Shown piece by piece: positions 8,123-16,753 of a stretch of 64,000 nucleotides of DNA. Made by a program: the position numbers and the translations under genes. Numbering within the stretch: position 1 is the first letter of the stretch; every line of letters starts with the position of its first letter. Below the pieces are notes generated by a model that ran no database searches, was not told where the DNA came from, and saw nothing but the letters and a program-made list of their open reading frames with translations. The DNA lies in NCBI RefSeq assembly GCF_001424265.1, contig NZ_LMOV01000006.1, forward strand, positions 1 to 64,000, read 5' to 3'. The stretch comes from Acidovorax sp. Leaf160. GTDB taxonomy: Bacteria; Pseudomonadota; Gammaproteobacteria; Burkholderiales; Burkholderiaceae_C.

Positions 8123-10027
8123 TTAGAAACTGAAGCCCAGCCGCAGGTGCAACCGCACCGCCTGCGACTTCACGCCATAGGCCACATCGGCCTGCAGCGG
8201 CCCGACCGGGCTGCGCCAGCGCAGGCCCGCGCCCACGCCCACGCGCGGTTCCAGGTCGCCCGCCTTGTCCGCGACCGCACCGGCGTCGATGAAGACGGCG
8301 CTTTCGAAATCGGTGCGGTTGCCGCGCAGCACGATGGGGCGCTGCCATTCGGCGCTGCCCACCGCCAGATAGCGGCCGCCGTAGAGCGTGTCGTTGTCCG
8401 TGCGCGCGCCGATCTTGCGATAGCCATAGCCACGCACCGTGGTGTCGCCGCCCGTCAGGAAGAGCTGGGTGACGGGAATGTTGGCGCCTTCGCGCGCCAG
8501 CACCGCGCCGCCTTCGGCGCGCAGCGCCAGCCGGCTGTCGCGGCGGATGCCTTCGCCCAGGTCGACCGGCCCGAGCGGCACGTAGCCCTGCCAGCGCAGC
8601 AGCGCCCGCACGAACGGGTCGCGCTCGGGCGTCAGCGTGGTGCCGACCCCGATCTCGGAGGCCACGCCCCAGCCGCGGGTGGGGGCGGTGTTGTTGTTGA
8701 AGTAGCGGCCCGTCCACGCATAGTTGGCGGTGATGGACGAGCTCGATGGCGGCGCGGCTTCGCCCTGGCTCTTGGCCATGTCGTATTGCAGGAAGTAGCT
8801 GCGGTCGATGTGGTCGCTGTTCTTGGTGCGCCCGCCGCGCACGCGCCCGCTGTTGACCTCGTAGCTGCCGGTGGTCTCGCGCTGCAGTTGCGCGCCGGTG
8901 AACCAGCGCCAGCCGTTTTCTTCCGGCAGCGCCGTCCATTCGGTGGACGCCAGCTTGTTCTTGCGGTCCACCGACAGCTTGCTGACGGCGCGCCAGCCCA
9001 GCCCCGGCATGCGGTTGTGGATGTGGTCCAGGCTCAGCCGCGGGCCGCTGTCGGTCGACAGGCCCACGCCGAACACCACCTTCTTGAGCGGCGCTTCCCG
9101 GACCTGGGCGACCACCGGGGCGGCCTGCGGGTCGGTGCCGTCGGTGTCGACGGACAGGAACACCGCGTCGTAGTAGCCGCTGCTGGCCAGCCGTTGCTGG
9201 GCGTCGAGCAGCGCGGTTTCGCTGTACTCGTCGCCCTCGGGCAGGCGGGCGATGCGGCGCGCGCCATCGGGGTCGTAGCGCTCGCTGCCCGACACGCGCA
9301 GCGCGCCGAACCGATAGGGCGGACCGGGCGCGTAGGTGACGGCGAGCTTGGCTTCATTCTTGTCGGCGTCGATCTCGGCACGGCTGCTGTCGATGCGCGC
9401 GGTGGGGTAGCGGCGCGTCTGCAGCTGCCGCAGGCCCTGCGATTTGGCGCTGTCCCAGGCGGACTGGGTGAACGGCTGGCCCGGCTGCAGCGACCAGTCG
9501 CGCTGGATGCCGGCCCTGCGCTCGGCGAAACCCGGTGACTCGGCCTCGTCGCCCGTGAAGGCCACGTCGGCGTCGCGCACCACCGTGCGGGGACCGGGCT
9601 CCACGGTCACGACGACCACGCGCGGCGGCCGGCCGGGTTCGGAAACTTCGCGCATCTCGATGGTGAGCGTGGGGCTGAAATAGCCCATGGTGCCCAGCAG
9701 GTCGCGCGCATTCGCGTCGGCCGCGCCCAGCAGGCGCGACAGCTCGGCGGCCTGCAGATCGGGCAGCTTGCGAAAGCGCTGCAGCTCCATGTGGCGCTCC
9801 AGCTGCTCGCGGATGGCGTCGGGCGCCTGTACCTGCAGGGCGAAGGCATCGGGCGCGTTCTTGTCGCCGATGGTCTGCACCGCATCTTCGGCATCAGCGT
9901 CGGCATTGCCCTTCTTGGCGCCGGGCAACAGGCTGCAGCCCTGCAGTACCAGCACGCTGCACAGCAGCAGGGCGGACCAGGGGACTTGGCAGGACGGAGG
10001 AGACGCGGTGCGGGGGGAAGCTTTCAA
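8123..10027 (-). CDS. tamA: TamA, BamA-family (Omp85) outer-membrane protein
   Basis: This 634-aa protein has N-terminal POTRA-type domains (roughly residues 60-300) and a C-terminal Omp85 beta-barrel (about 310-634). The barrel contains the VRGYGY-type motif (GGDTTVRGYGYRKIG) and ends in a terminal aromatic residue (LRLGFSF) as barrel proteins do. The family inserts or assists outer-membrane proteins together with TamB, which lies immediately downstream. The N-terminus carries a hydrophobic segment followed by LQGC, a lipobox-like sequence, unusual for TamA. The only usable start in frame is TTG at 10027, without a clear Shine-Dalgarno, so expression may be low or the start imperfectly placed. 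Confidence 0.9.
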   Translation of the reverse strand: MKASPRTASPPSCQVPWSALLLCSVLVLQGCSLLPGAKKGNADADAEDAVQTIGDKNAPDAFALQVQAPDAIREQLERHMELQRFRKLPDLQAAELSRLLGAADANARDLLGTMGYFSPTLTIEMREVSEPGRPPRVVVVTVEPGPRTVVRDADVAFTGDEAESPGFAERRAGIQRDWSLQPGQPFTQSAWDSAKSQGLRQLQTRRYPTARIDSSRAEIDADKNEAKLAVTYAPGPPYRFGALRVSGSERYDPDGARRIARLPEGDEYSETALLDAQQRLASSGYYDAVFLSVDTDGTDPQAAPVVAQVREAPLKKVVFGVGLSTDSGPRLSLDHIHNRMPGLGWRAVSKLSVDRKNKLASTEWTALPEENGWRWFTGAQLQRETTGSYEVNSGRVRGGRTKNSDHIDRSYFLQYDMAKSQGEAAPPSSSSITANYAWTGRYFNNNTAPTRGWGVASEIGVGTTLTPERDPFVRALLRWQGYVPLGPVDLGEGIRRDSRLALRAEGGAVLAREGANIPVTQLFLTGGDTTVRGYGYRKIGARTDNDTLYGGRYLAVGSAEWQRPIVLRGNRTDFESAVFIDAGAVADKAGDLEPRVGVGAGLRWRSPVGPLQADVAYGVKSQAVRLHLRLGFSF

Positions 10028-10111
10028 GAAACGGAGCCCGGAAGTGGTGGCAAGAGGGTGTCAGAGCGACGGATGGCACCGCGCCCTCATGCGCCCCGAC
10101 CCTCCGTAGGA

Positions 10112-11299
10112 CTATTTTGACAAAAGCCGCATCGTCTCTTCCAAACCCTTGAGCGACAGCGGATACATGCGGTGGCCCAGGATCTGCTGGATGACGCCGA
10201 TGCTCTGGCGGTACTGCCAGACGCCCTGCGGCTCCGGGTTGATCCAGGCATGGTGCGGGAAGGCGTGCAGCAGCCGCGTGAGCCACTCGGCGCCGGCCTC
10301 CTCGTTGTTGTATTCCACGCTACCGCCGGGCTGCAGGATCTCGTAGGGGCTCATCGTCGCGTCGCCGACGAAGATGAGCTTGTAGTCCTTGTTGTACTTG
10401 CGGATGATGTCCCAGGTAGGGAATTTCTCGGCGAAGCGGCGGCGGTTGTTCTTCCACATGAAGTCGTAGACGCAGTTGTGGAAGTAGTAGAACTCCAGGT
10501 GCTTGAACTCGCTCTTGACGGCCGAGAACAGCTCTTCCACCCGCTGCACGTGTTCGTCCATGGTGCCGCCCACGTCCATCAGCAGCAGCAGCTTCACGTT
10601 GTTGTGGCGCTCGGGCACCATCTTGATGTCGAGGTAGCCGGCGTTGGCCGCCGTGCTGCGGATGGTGCCGTCCAGGTCCAGTTCCAGTTCGTTGCCCTCG
10701 CGGGCGAACTTGCGCAGGCGGCGCAGGGCCATCTTGATGTTGCGCGTGCCCAGCTCCTGCGTGTCGTCGTAGTCGCGGTAGGCGCGCTGGTCCCACACCT
10801 TCACCGCGCTCTTGTTCTTGCCGGCGCCGCCGATGCGCACGCCCTGCGGGTTGTAGCCACCATGGCCGAAGGGGCTGGTGCCGCCGGTGCCGATCCACTT
10901 GCTGCCGCCCTCGTGGCGCTCCTTCTGCTCTTCGAGACGCTTCTTCAGCGTCTCCATCAGCTCGTCCCAATCCATCTTCTCGATGGCGGCCTTCTGCTCG
11001 GGCGTCAGTTCGCGCTCCAGCACCTGGCGCAGCCAGTCGGCAGGGATCTCCTTGCGGAAGTCGGCCACCATTTCCACGCCCTTGAAATAGGCGCCGAAGG
11101 CCCGGTCGAACTTGTCGAAGTGCTTTTCGTCCTTGACCAGCACCGTGCGGGCCAGGTGGTAGAAGTCGTCGATGCTCCAGCCGTCCTCCGACTTCGGGCC
11201 GACCACGCCGGCCTGGAGCGCTTCCAGCAGCGACAGATACTCCTTCACCGACACAGGCAACTGGCCGGCGCGCAGGGTGTAGAAGAAGTCGATCAGCAT
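10112..11299 (-). CDS. VWA domain protein, CoxE-like
   Basis: Cytoplasmic protein of 395 residues. The N-terminal part (FFYTLRAGQLPVSVKEYLSLLEAL) and the C-terminal half with DVGGTMDEH (about residue 242) match VWA_CoxE proteins. The metal-ion-dependent adhesion site is altered from the canonical DxSxS to DVGGTM. Such proteins work with MoxR-family AAA+ ATPases as co-chaperones in enzyme maturation. The matching MoxR gene lies about 1 kb upstream on the same strand, separated by a GNAT gene and a small membrane protein. The client cannot be told from the sequence. Confidence 0.85.
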   Translation of the reverse strand: MLIDFFYTLRAGQLPVSVKEYLSLLEALQAGVVGPKSEDGWSIDDFYHLARTVLVKDEKHFDKFDRAFGAYFKGVEMVADFRKEIPADWLRQVLERELTPEQKAAIEKMDWDELMETLKKRLEEQKERHEGGSKWIGTGGTSPFGHGGYNPQGVRIGGAGKNKSAVKVWDQRAYRDYDDTQELGTRNIKMALRRLRKFAREGNELELDLDGTIRSTAANAGYLDIKMVPERHNNVKLLLLMDVGGTMDEHVQRVEELFSAVKSEFKHLEFYYFHNCVYDFMWKNNRRRFAEKFPTWDIIRKYNKDYKLIFVGDATMSPYEILQPGGSVEYNNEEAGAEWLTRLLHAFPHHAWINPEPQGVWQYRQSIGVIQQILGHRMYPLSLKGLEETMRLLSK

Positions 11300-11343
11300 G
11301 CCGTGCTTTCAGTGGGTTTCAAGGTCGAAAGTGCCTGTGGCGC

Positions 11344-11946
11344 TCATGCCGCCTGGGCTCTTTGCTGCAAAAGATATAGCAGCTGGGCCCGCGCCTCGGG
11401 CCATTCGCCCGCGCGCATGCTGTACATCACCGTGTCGCGGATCGTGCCGTCGCGGCGCAGGGCATGGCCGCGCAGCACGCCGTCCTTCTTCGCGCCCAGC
11501 CGCTCGATGGCACGCTGCGACGCGAAGTTGAAGTTGTCGGTGCGCCAGCCCACCACGTGGCAGCCCAGCGTGTCGAAGGCATGCGTGAGCAGCAGCAGCT
11601 TGGCCGTGGTGTTGACATGGGTGCGCTGAACGCGCTTGGCATACCAGGTCCAGCCGATCTCCACGCGCCGTATGGCCGGCACGATGTCGTGGTAGCTGGT
11701 GGTGCCGACCACCTCGCCGCTGGCCTCGTCGATCACCGCGAAGGCGAAGCGGTGCCCTTCGCGGCGCGCCTGCAAGGCGGCCTCGATGTAGGCCCGTGTC
11801 TGGTCGGGCTCGGGCACCGACGTGATGCGCAACTGCCAGAGCCGGCCATCGGTCGCCGCGGCGGCCAGGCCCGCTTCATGGGACAGCTCCAGCGGCTCGA
11901 GGCGCACGCCGCGATCCTGCAAGGTGACGGGTTCTACAAAGGCCAT
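11344..11946 (-). CDS. GNAT-family N-acetyltransferase (RimJ/RimL-like)
   Basis: The 200-residue protein has the layout of the Acetyltransf_3 group: LEPLELSHEAGLAAAATD at the front, then a beta-bulge region ending in VVGTTSYHDIVPAIRRVEIGWTW, and LGCHVVGWRTDNFNFASQRAIERLGAKKDGVLR, as in ribosomal-protein acetyltransferase relatives (landmarks). It would transfer acetyl from acetyl-CoA to an amino group; the acceptor is unknown. It sits between the MoxR and VWA genes. The last 13 codons run through an inverted-repeat core (GCTGC at 11364-11368, GCAGC at 11379-11383), so the C-terminus may have been altered by an inserted element. Confidence 0.85.
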   Translation of the reverse strand: MAFVEPVTLQDRGVRLEPLELSHEAGLAAAATDGRLWQLRITSVPEPDQTRAYIEAALQARREGHRFAFAVIDEASGEVVGTTSYHDIVPAIRRVEIGWTWYAKRVQRTHVNTTAKLLLLTHAFDTLGCHVVGWRTDNFNFASQRAIERLGAKKDGVLRGHALRRDGTIRDTVMYSMRAGEWPEARAQLLYLLQQRAQAA

Positions 11947-12000
11947 GGCGTTCCGTGGGCAGAGGGGGGAGGAAAAAGGGGGGAAGACCGTGCCGCTGCG

Positions 12001-12225
12001 TCAGCGCGGTTCGCTGCGCCGCCGGCGCCAGCGGCGCGCCGCATGCAGGCCCAGCCCGCCGCCCAGGCCCACCAGCGCGATCGCCAGCAGGCTGGCCGTA
12101 CCGTAGCCCGGCGCGAACAGATCCAGGCCGAGCAGCCGTCCGAGCCAGTAGCCCGCCAGCGCACCGAGGGTGAAGCCCACGGCATCCGAGATGCCTTCGA
12201 TCAGCAGACGGCGCGCTTCGCTCAT
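12001..12225 (-). CDS. Small membrane protein of unknown function
   Basis: 74 aa with two likely transmembrane helices: one across GFTLGALAGYWLGRLLGL (about residues 17-34) and one across ASLLAIALVGLGGGLGLHAA (about 44-63). It ends in a basic RRWRRRRSEPR tail. No family is recognised. It lies 33 bp downstream of the MoxR ATPase gene on the same strand and is probably co-transcribed. Coding status is supported by the amphipathic/hydrophobic pattern and compact spacing. Confidence 0.65.
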   Translation of the reverse strand: MSEARRLLIEGISDAVGFTLGALAGYWLGRLLGLDLFAPGYGTASLLAIALVGLGGGLGLHAARRWRRRRSEPR

Positions 12226-12258
12226 GGGCCGGGCTCCAGTCCTTGCGCTAGGCGCACA

Positions 12259-13113
12259 TCAGCGGTTGCGCTGGTTCATGAACACCAGCTTTTCGAACAG
12301 GCTCACGTCCTGCTCGTTCTTCAACAGCGCACCCACCAGCGGGGGCACCGACACCTTCTGGTCCGCGCTCTGCAGCGCCGCGAGCGGAATGTCTTCGGCC
12401 ACCAGCAGTTTCAGCCAGTCGATCAGCTCGCTGGTCGACGGCTTCTTCTTCAGGCCCGGCAGGCCGCGCACGTCGTAGAACGTCTTCATCGCGGCAGACA
12501 GCAGATCGCCCTTGAGCGTGGGGAAATGCACCGCCACGATCTGCCGCATGGTGTCGGCTTCCGGGAACTTGATGTAGTGGAAAAAGCAGCGGCGCAGAAA
12601 CGCGTCCGGCAGTTCCTTTTCATTGTTCGAGGTAATGAACACCAGCGGCCGGTGCTTGGCGCGGATCAATTCCCGCGTTTCATAGCAATAGAACTCCATG
12701 CGGTCGATTTCCCGCAACAGGTCGTTCGGGAATTCGATATCGGCCTTGTCGATCTCGTCGATGAGCAGCGCCACCGGCGCATCGGCCGTGAAGGCCTGCC
12801 ACAGCACGCCCTGCACGATGTAGTTGCGGATGTCCTTGACGCGCTCGCTGCTCTCTGCGTCGCCCAGCTGGCTGTCTCGCAGCCGGCTCACCGCGTCGTA
12901 TTCGTAGAGGCCCTGCTGTGCCTTGGTGGTGGACTTGACGTGCCACTGCAGCAGCGGCAGCCCGAGCTCGCGCGCGACTTCCTCGGCCAGCATGGTCTTG
13001 CCCGTGCCCGGCTCGCCCTTGACCAGCAGGGGCCGTTGCAAGGTGATGGCGGCATTCACCGCCAATTTCAGGTCTTGCGTGGCAACGTAACTCTCGGAAC
13101 CTTGGAATTTCAT
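12259..13113 (-). CDS. MoxR-family AAA+ ATPase
   Basis: 284 residues. Walker A is GEPGTGKT at 33-40 and Walker B ALLIDEID around 115-122, followed by sensor motifs (FITSNNEKELPDAFLRRC). This is the short MoxR type that remodels or activates protein complexes together with a VWA partner (here the CoxE-like protein downstream). The ATG at 13113 is followed by the conserved start MKFQGSESYVAT. The gene is divergent from the dihaem cytochrome c gene across about 100 bp. Confidence 0.93.
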   Translation of the reverse strand: MKFQGSESYVATQDLKLAVNAAITLQRPLLVKGEPGTGKTMLAEEVARELGLPLLQWHVKSTTKAQQGLYEYDAVSRLRDSQLGDAESSERVKDIRNYIVQGVLWQAFTADAPVALLIDEIDKADIEFPNDLLREIDRMEFYCYETRELIRAKHRPLVFITSNNEKELPDAFLRRCFFHYIKFPEADTMRQIVAVHFPTLKGDLLSAAMKTFYDVRGLPGLKKKPSTSELIDWLKLLVAEDIPLAALQSADQKVSVPPLVGALLKNEQDVSLFEKLVFMNQRNR

Positions 13114-13212
13114 GGGCCGTGAATAGGGTAATCGTTGATGAAGGAAGCGGCGGGCCCCCTCCTATAATTCTTCATATTAGAGAGACAACCACCACGGGAT
13201 TGTGCGCGCAAA

Positions 13213-13881
13213 ATGAACAAAATACGGACCACGGTATTGGGCATGCTTGTCGCTTGTGCGACCGGTGCGGCGTTCGCGCAGGAGATCAAGGGCGACGCCC
13301 AGGCCGGTGAGAAGAAGATCGCCATGTGCATCGGCTGCCACGGCATTCCAGGCTATCAGGCCAGCTTTCCCGAAGTCCACCGCGTGCCCATGATCTCCGG
13401 CCAGAGCGCACGCTATCTCTCCTCGGCGCTCGACGCCTACAAGAAGGGCGACCGCCGCCACCCCACCATGCGCGGCGTGGCCGATTCGCTCACCGAGCAG
13501 GACATCGCCGACGTCTCCGCCTACTACGCCGCGCACCGCGCTCCGGGCGCCGCGCCGGAGGTTCCTTCCAAGCCCCGCCGCGAGCCCAGCGTGCAGGTGG
13601 CCGCCCTGCTGCAAAAGGGTGCCTGCGTCTCCTGCCACGGCGACAACTTCGCCAAGCCCATCGACCCGTCCTACCCCAAGATCGCCGGCCAGCATGCCGA
13701 CTATCTTTATGTGGCGCTCAAGTCGTACAAGGCCGAGAAGAACCCCAACCTGGGCCGCTCCAACGCCATCATGGCGGGCGTCGCCAAGCAATTTACCAAT
13801 GCCGAATTGAAGGCGATGGCGGGCTACATCGGTTCGCTCGACGGCGATCTGCAGGTCGTGCGGCAGTCGCCGTTCCGCTGA
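13213..13881 (+). CDS. Dihaem class I cytochrome c (c4-like)
   Basis: A secreted 222-aa protein with a signal peptide cleaved after AAFA-Q (about residue 22). Two CxxCH haem sites follow: CIGCH at 39-43 and CVSCH at 138-142. Each lies in its own cytochrome c domain, with methionines that could act as axial ligands (for example in PMISG and IMAGV contexts). The two-domain organisation and length match cytochrome c4, a periplasmic electron carrier to terminal oxidases. A strong terminator follows at 13949-13972. A TATAAT at 13163-13168 lies upstream, but no well-spaced -35 is present. Confidence 0.92.
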   Translation: MNKIRTTVLGMLVACATGAAFAQEIKGDAQAGEKKIAMCIGCHGIPGYQASFPEVHRVPMISGQSARYLSSALDAYKKGDRRHPTMRGVADSLTEQDIADVSAYYAAHRAPGAAPEVPSKPRREPSVQVAALLQKGACVSCHGDNFAKPIDPSYPKIAGQHADYLYVALKSYKAEKNPNLGRSNAIMAGVAKQFTNAELKAMAGYIGSLDGDLQVVRQSPFR

Positions 13882-13948
13882 CGCTGATGGCGCAGGGCGT
13901 CGCGCACGCCCCCATTCGTTCACTCACTCCCTTTCCCACTCGCTCTCC

Positions 13949-13972
13949 AGGCCCGGACCTCCGGGCCTTTTT
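13949..13972 (+). terminator. Rho-independent terminator of the cytochrome c gene
   Basis: An 8-bp GC-rich stem (AGGCCCGG at 13949-13956 with CCGGGCCT at 13961-13968, loop ACCT) is followed by T residues at 13969-13972. It abuts the stop codon of the convergent GGDEF-EAL gene, so intergenic space is minimal. Confidence 0.85.
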
Positions 13973-16602
13973 CATGCCTGCCCGTCGTTCGGCGCGGCCG
14001 CGGGGGCCGTTGCTGCGGTGCGGGGCGCGGGGTCTTCTGCAGACGGCGCCCCCTCATCGGCGAGGCCGATCGTGCGCACCGACAGATCCAGTTCGGGCAG
14101 CGGCACCGGATGGCCGAAGCAGAACCCCTGCGCCGCATCGCACTGCAGCGCGCGCAGCCGGCTGGCCTGGGCCTGCGTTTCCACGCCTTCGGCCACCACC
14201 GTGACGCCGAGGCCCCGCGCCAGGCTCAGCACCGACTCCACGATGGCGGCGTCGCGCGGCGTCTGCAGCAGCGACCGCACAAAGCGCTGGTCCATCTTCA
14301 GGGAGTCGAAGGGCAGATCGGTCAGGTAGGTGAGCGACGAATAGCCCGTGCCGAAATCGTCGATGGCGATCTTCACGCCCAGGGCGCGCAGGGCCGTGAG
14401 CCGCGCCCGCGTGCCGCTGTCCCCGTCGCTGATGCGCTGCGACTCGGTCAGCTCCAGCGTCAGCTGCCCCGGCGGCAGCCCGCTGGTGCGCAGCGCCTGC
14501 CGCACGCGGGTGGTGAAGTCGGACTGGATCAGCTGCCGCACCGACACGTTCACGTGCAGGTTGAAATCGGGCGGCAGCGAGCCCAGGCGTTCGGCCACGG
14601 CCTGCGTTGCCGTGCGCAGCACCCATTCGCCCAGGGGCAGGATCAACCCCGATTCCTCTGCCGCCGGAATGAATGCCGCGGGCGACACCAGCCCGCGCAG
14701 CGGATGGTTCCACCGCACCAGGGCTTCGGCGCCGGTGACCCGGCCGCTCGCCAGGTCGATCAGCGGTTGGTAGTGCAGCACCAGCTGCTGCCGGTCCAGC
14801 GCCTGCCGCAACTCCGTCACCAGCCGGCCCCGCTGGAGGGACAGCTCCATCATCGGAGCGTCGAACACCACGCACTGGTCGCGGCCGGCCTGCTTGGCCT
14901 CGCCCAGCGCCACGCTGGCCTGGCGCAGCCATTCGGGCAGATCGGCGCCCCGCAGCGTGCCGCCGACCACCCCGACCGAGGCGCTCAGCAGCAGTTCGTC
15001 CTCGCCTGCGGAGAACGGGGTGGCAAAGAGCTTTTGCACCGCCTTGCCGATCGCCTGCTGCGACAGTCCGTCCACGCCCAGGTGCAGGATGGCGAACTCG
15101 TCGCCGGACACCCGCGCGATCAGCAGCGGCTCGGGCAGGCGCGCGCTCAGGCGTGCGGCGACGGCGTGCAGCAGCTGGTTGGCGGTGGCAAAGCCCACGC
15201 CGTGGTTGACGGAGCGGAACGCATCCAGCCCGACCAGCGTGAGGGCTGCGGCCCGCTCGTCCGGCCAGTCGGCGCGCTCCAGCAGCCCGCGGCGGGTCAG
15301 CACGCCGGTCAGCGGGTCGGTGCGCAGCTGGTCCTGCAGCTGCTCGAACGAGTGCCGCAATTGGGCCGCCATGCGCTGGAAGGCGCGCGACAGCACGGCG
15401 GTTTCGCGCAACCCCTCGTGCGGCCGGGCCAGCAGCTCGGAGGCGGTCGACCAGTCGCCCTGGGCCAGCCGGTCGGCGGCCTGCGCGGTCTGCAGGATGG
15501 GGCGCGACACCCGCTGCACCGCCCAGAGCGCCGCCAGCAGCGCGATCAGCGCGCCCAGCACTGCGGCGAGCGTCCAGTGGCCCAGCCGCTCCCGCGCGTC
15601 GCCCAGCAGGTCGGCCTCGGGCAGCAGCACGACGATGCGCCAGTCCAGGCCCGGCCCGGCGGTGAAGGCCGACACGCGGCCGAAGTAGAGCGCGTTGCCC
15701 TGCACCAGACGGAAGCTGTGGCCTTCGGCACCGACCGGGTCCAGGTGCGTGGCCGCCGCCCGCACCAGCGGATCGGCGCTTTGATGGGCATGCAGGCGGG
15801 TGCGGGGCGACAGCTGCGAGCTGCCGCCGCGCTCGCCCACGATGGGCGACGGGTGGCTCTGCGCGACCAGTGTGCCGTCGGCCTCGGCGATGAACAGGCT
15901 GCCGTGGCCGCGCAGGGGTTCGGCGTGCAGGAACCGCTGCAGCGAGTCGAGCCGGACGTCGGCGCCCACCACCCCGACCGTCTCGCCATCGACCACCACC
16001 GGCGTGGCGGCCGAGATGATGACGTCGCCCTGCCGGCTGGCGGAGGTGTAGATGGGCGACCAGGCCGTCTTCCCCGCGTGCAGGGCGGCGGTGTACCACG
16101 GCCGCTGGCTGGGCTGGAAGCCGGCCAGCGCACTGGTGACGGCGGTGGTGGTCTCCAGGCCTTCGTGGATGTGCATCAGCCCGCCGGTGGAGCGGTCCTG
16201 CAGGATGAGCCGGAAGGCGTCGTCGCGCCGCACGGCGGCATAGGCGTCGTCGCGGCCGCCGAATCCGAGCAGGCCGATCTGTGCGAATTCGCTGTAGCGC
16301 CCCGGGAACACGCTGCGCAGATAGGCCGCCACGGCGCTCGCATCGCCAGGCCGCTGGAGCCGCTGGCGGCTGATGGTGTCGGCCAGCGTGCGCTGCACCT
16401 GGTAGGGCGTCTCCAGATAGGCCGCCAGCCGGATCTGCGAAGACGCTGTGATGGCGCTCAGCAGCCGAGCGCCTTCCTGGTCGATGAGGTCGTTGATCTG
16501 CCGGTGCTGGCTGAGCGCCAGCAGGGCCACGGTGACGCCGAACAGCAGCGCCAGCGGCACCGCGATGGCCGCGCGCAGGGAAGGCTGCCAGCGGCGCGGC
16601 AT
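13972..16602 (-). CDS. Cache-HAMP-GGDEF-EAL cyclic-di-GMP signalling protein
   Basis: An 876-aa inner-membrane sensor. The first membrane helix is near residues 10-28, then a periplasmic Cache sensor domain runs to about 330. A second helix (LTLAAVLGALIALLAALWAV) and a HAMP-like linker precede a GGDEF domain with SGDEF at 499-503 and an EAL domain from about 600. The EAL domain keeps E626-A-L, LVRWNH, a downstream ELTES and DDFGTGYSSL, so phosphodiesterase activity is likely. The GGDEF signature has Ser for the first Gly, so cyclase activity is uncertain. It may hydrolyse c-di-GMP in response to a small periplasmic ligand. The start ATG directly follows the stop of a 22-codon reading frame that starts inside the repeat at 16667-16728. 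Confidence 0.93.
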   Translation of the reverse strand: MPRRWQPSLRAAIAVPLALLFGVTVALLALSQHRQINDLIDQEGARLLSAITASSQIRLAAYLETPYQVQRTLADTISRQRLQRPGDASAVAAYLRSVFPGRYSEFAQIGLLGFGGRDDAYAAVRRDDAFRLILQDRSTGGLMHIHEGLETTTAVTSALAGFQPSQRPWYTAALHAGKTAWSPIYTSASRQGDVIISAATPVVVDGETVGVVGADVRLDSLQRFLHAEPLRGHGSLFIAEADGTLVAQSHPSPIVGERGGSSQLSPRTRLHAHQSADPLVRAAATHLDPVGAEGHSFRLVQGNALYFGRVSAFTAGPGLDWRIVVLLPEADLLGDARERLGHWTLAAVLGALIALLAALWAVQRVSRPILQTAQAADRLAQGDWSTASELLARPHEGLRETAVLSRAFQRMAAQLRHSFEQLQDQLRTDPLTGVLTRRGLLERADWPDERAAALTLVGLDAFRSVNHGVGFATANQLLHAVAARLSARLPEPLLIARVSGDEFAILHLGVDGLSQQAIGKAVQKLFATPFSAGEDELLLSASVGVVGGTLRGADLPEWLRQASVALGEAKQAGRDQCVVFDAPMMELSLQRGRLVTELRQALDRQQLVLHYQPLIDLASGRVTGAEALVRWNHPLRGLVSPAAFIPAAEESGLILPLGEWVLRTATQAVAERLGSLPPDFNLHVNVSVRQLIQSDFTTRVRQALRTSGLPPGQLTLELTESQRISDGDSGTRARLTALRALGVKIAIDDFGTGYSSLTYLTDLPFDSLKMDQRFVRSLLQTPRDAAIVESVLSLARGLGVTVVAEGVETQAQASRLRALQCDAAQGFCFGHPVPLPELDLSVRTIGLADEGAPSAEDPAPRTAATAPAAAPNDGQA

Positions 16603-16666
16603 TCAGCGGCGGTCGGCGCCCGGGCACGGGGGCGTCTGGACCAGTGGGAAAGCGCAGAGAATTTGA

Positions 16667-16728
16667 GTCAAATACGCCTCCGGCGCTCTATCTGTAAGGA
16701 CATTATGCTATAAATATAATAGCAATTG
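16667..16728 (-). repeat. Dispersed palindromic intergenic repeat, copy A
   Basis: A 62-bp unit that aligns with 63098-63159, with roughly 80% of bases identical and no gaps. Its core is the AT-rich palindrome TGCTATAAATATAATAGCA (16706-16724). The minus strand carries GGAGG five bases before a TTG at 16671-16669. That TTG opens 22 codons ending in a TGA that touches the ATG of the GGDEF-EAL gene. It lies between that gene and the DUF1841 gene. Confidence 0.8.
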
Positions 16729-16753
16729 ACTCAGTGGAATGCCGGGGCTGGCG

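Noticed and set aside
2515-8133. An 1872-codon open frame on the plus strand
   Set aside because: It is antisense to tamB and the antiporter gene, is His/Arg/Gln/Ala-rich without any domain, and results from codon-position GC bias. The tamB frame has a signal anchor and a family-typical C-terminus.
13163-13168. TATAAT as a consensus promoter for the cytochrome c gene
   Set aside because: The nearest -35-like hexamer (TTGATG at 13135-13140) is 22 bp away, too far for a sigma-70 promoter. It may still be a -10 of an activated promoter, but I do not list it.
14110-16713. An 867-codon plus-strand frame over the GGDEF-EAL gene
   Set aside because: It is composed of low-information His/Gln/Arg-rich sequence with no motif; the minus frame has Cache, GGDEF and EAL signatures.
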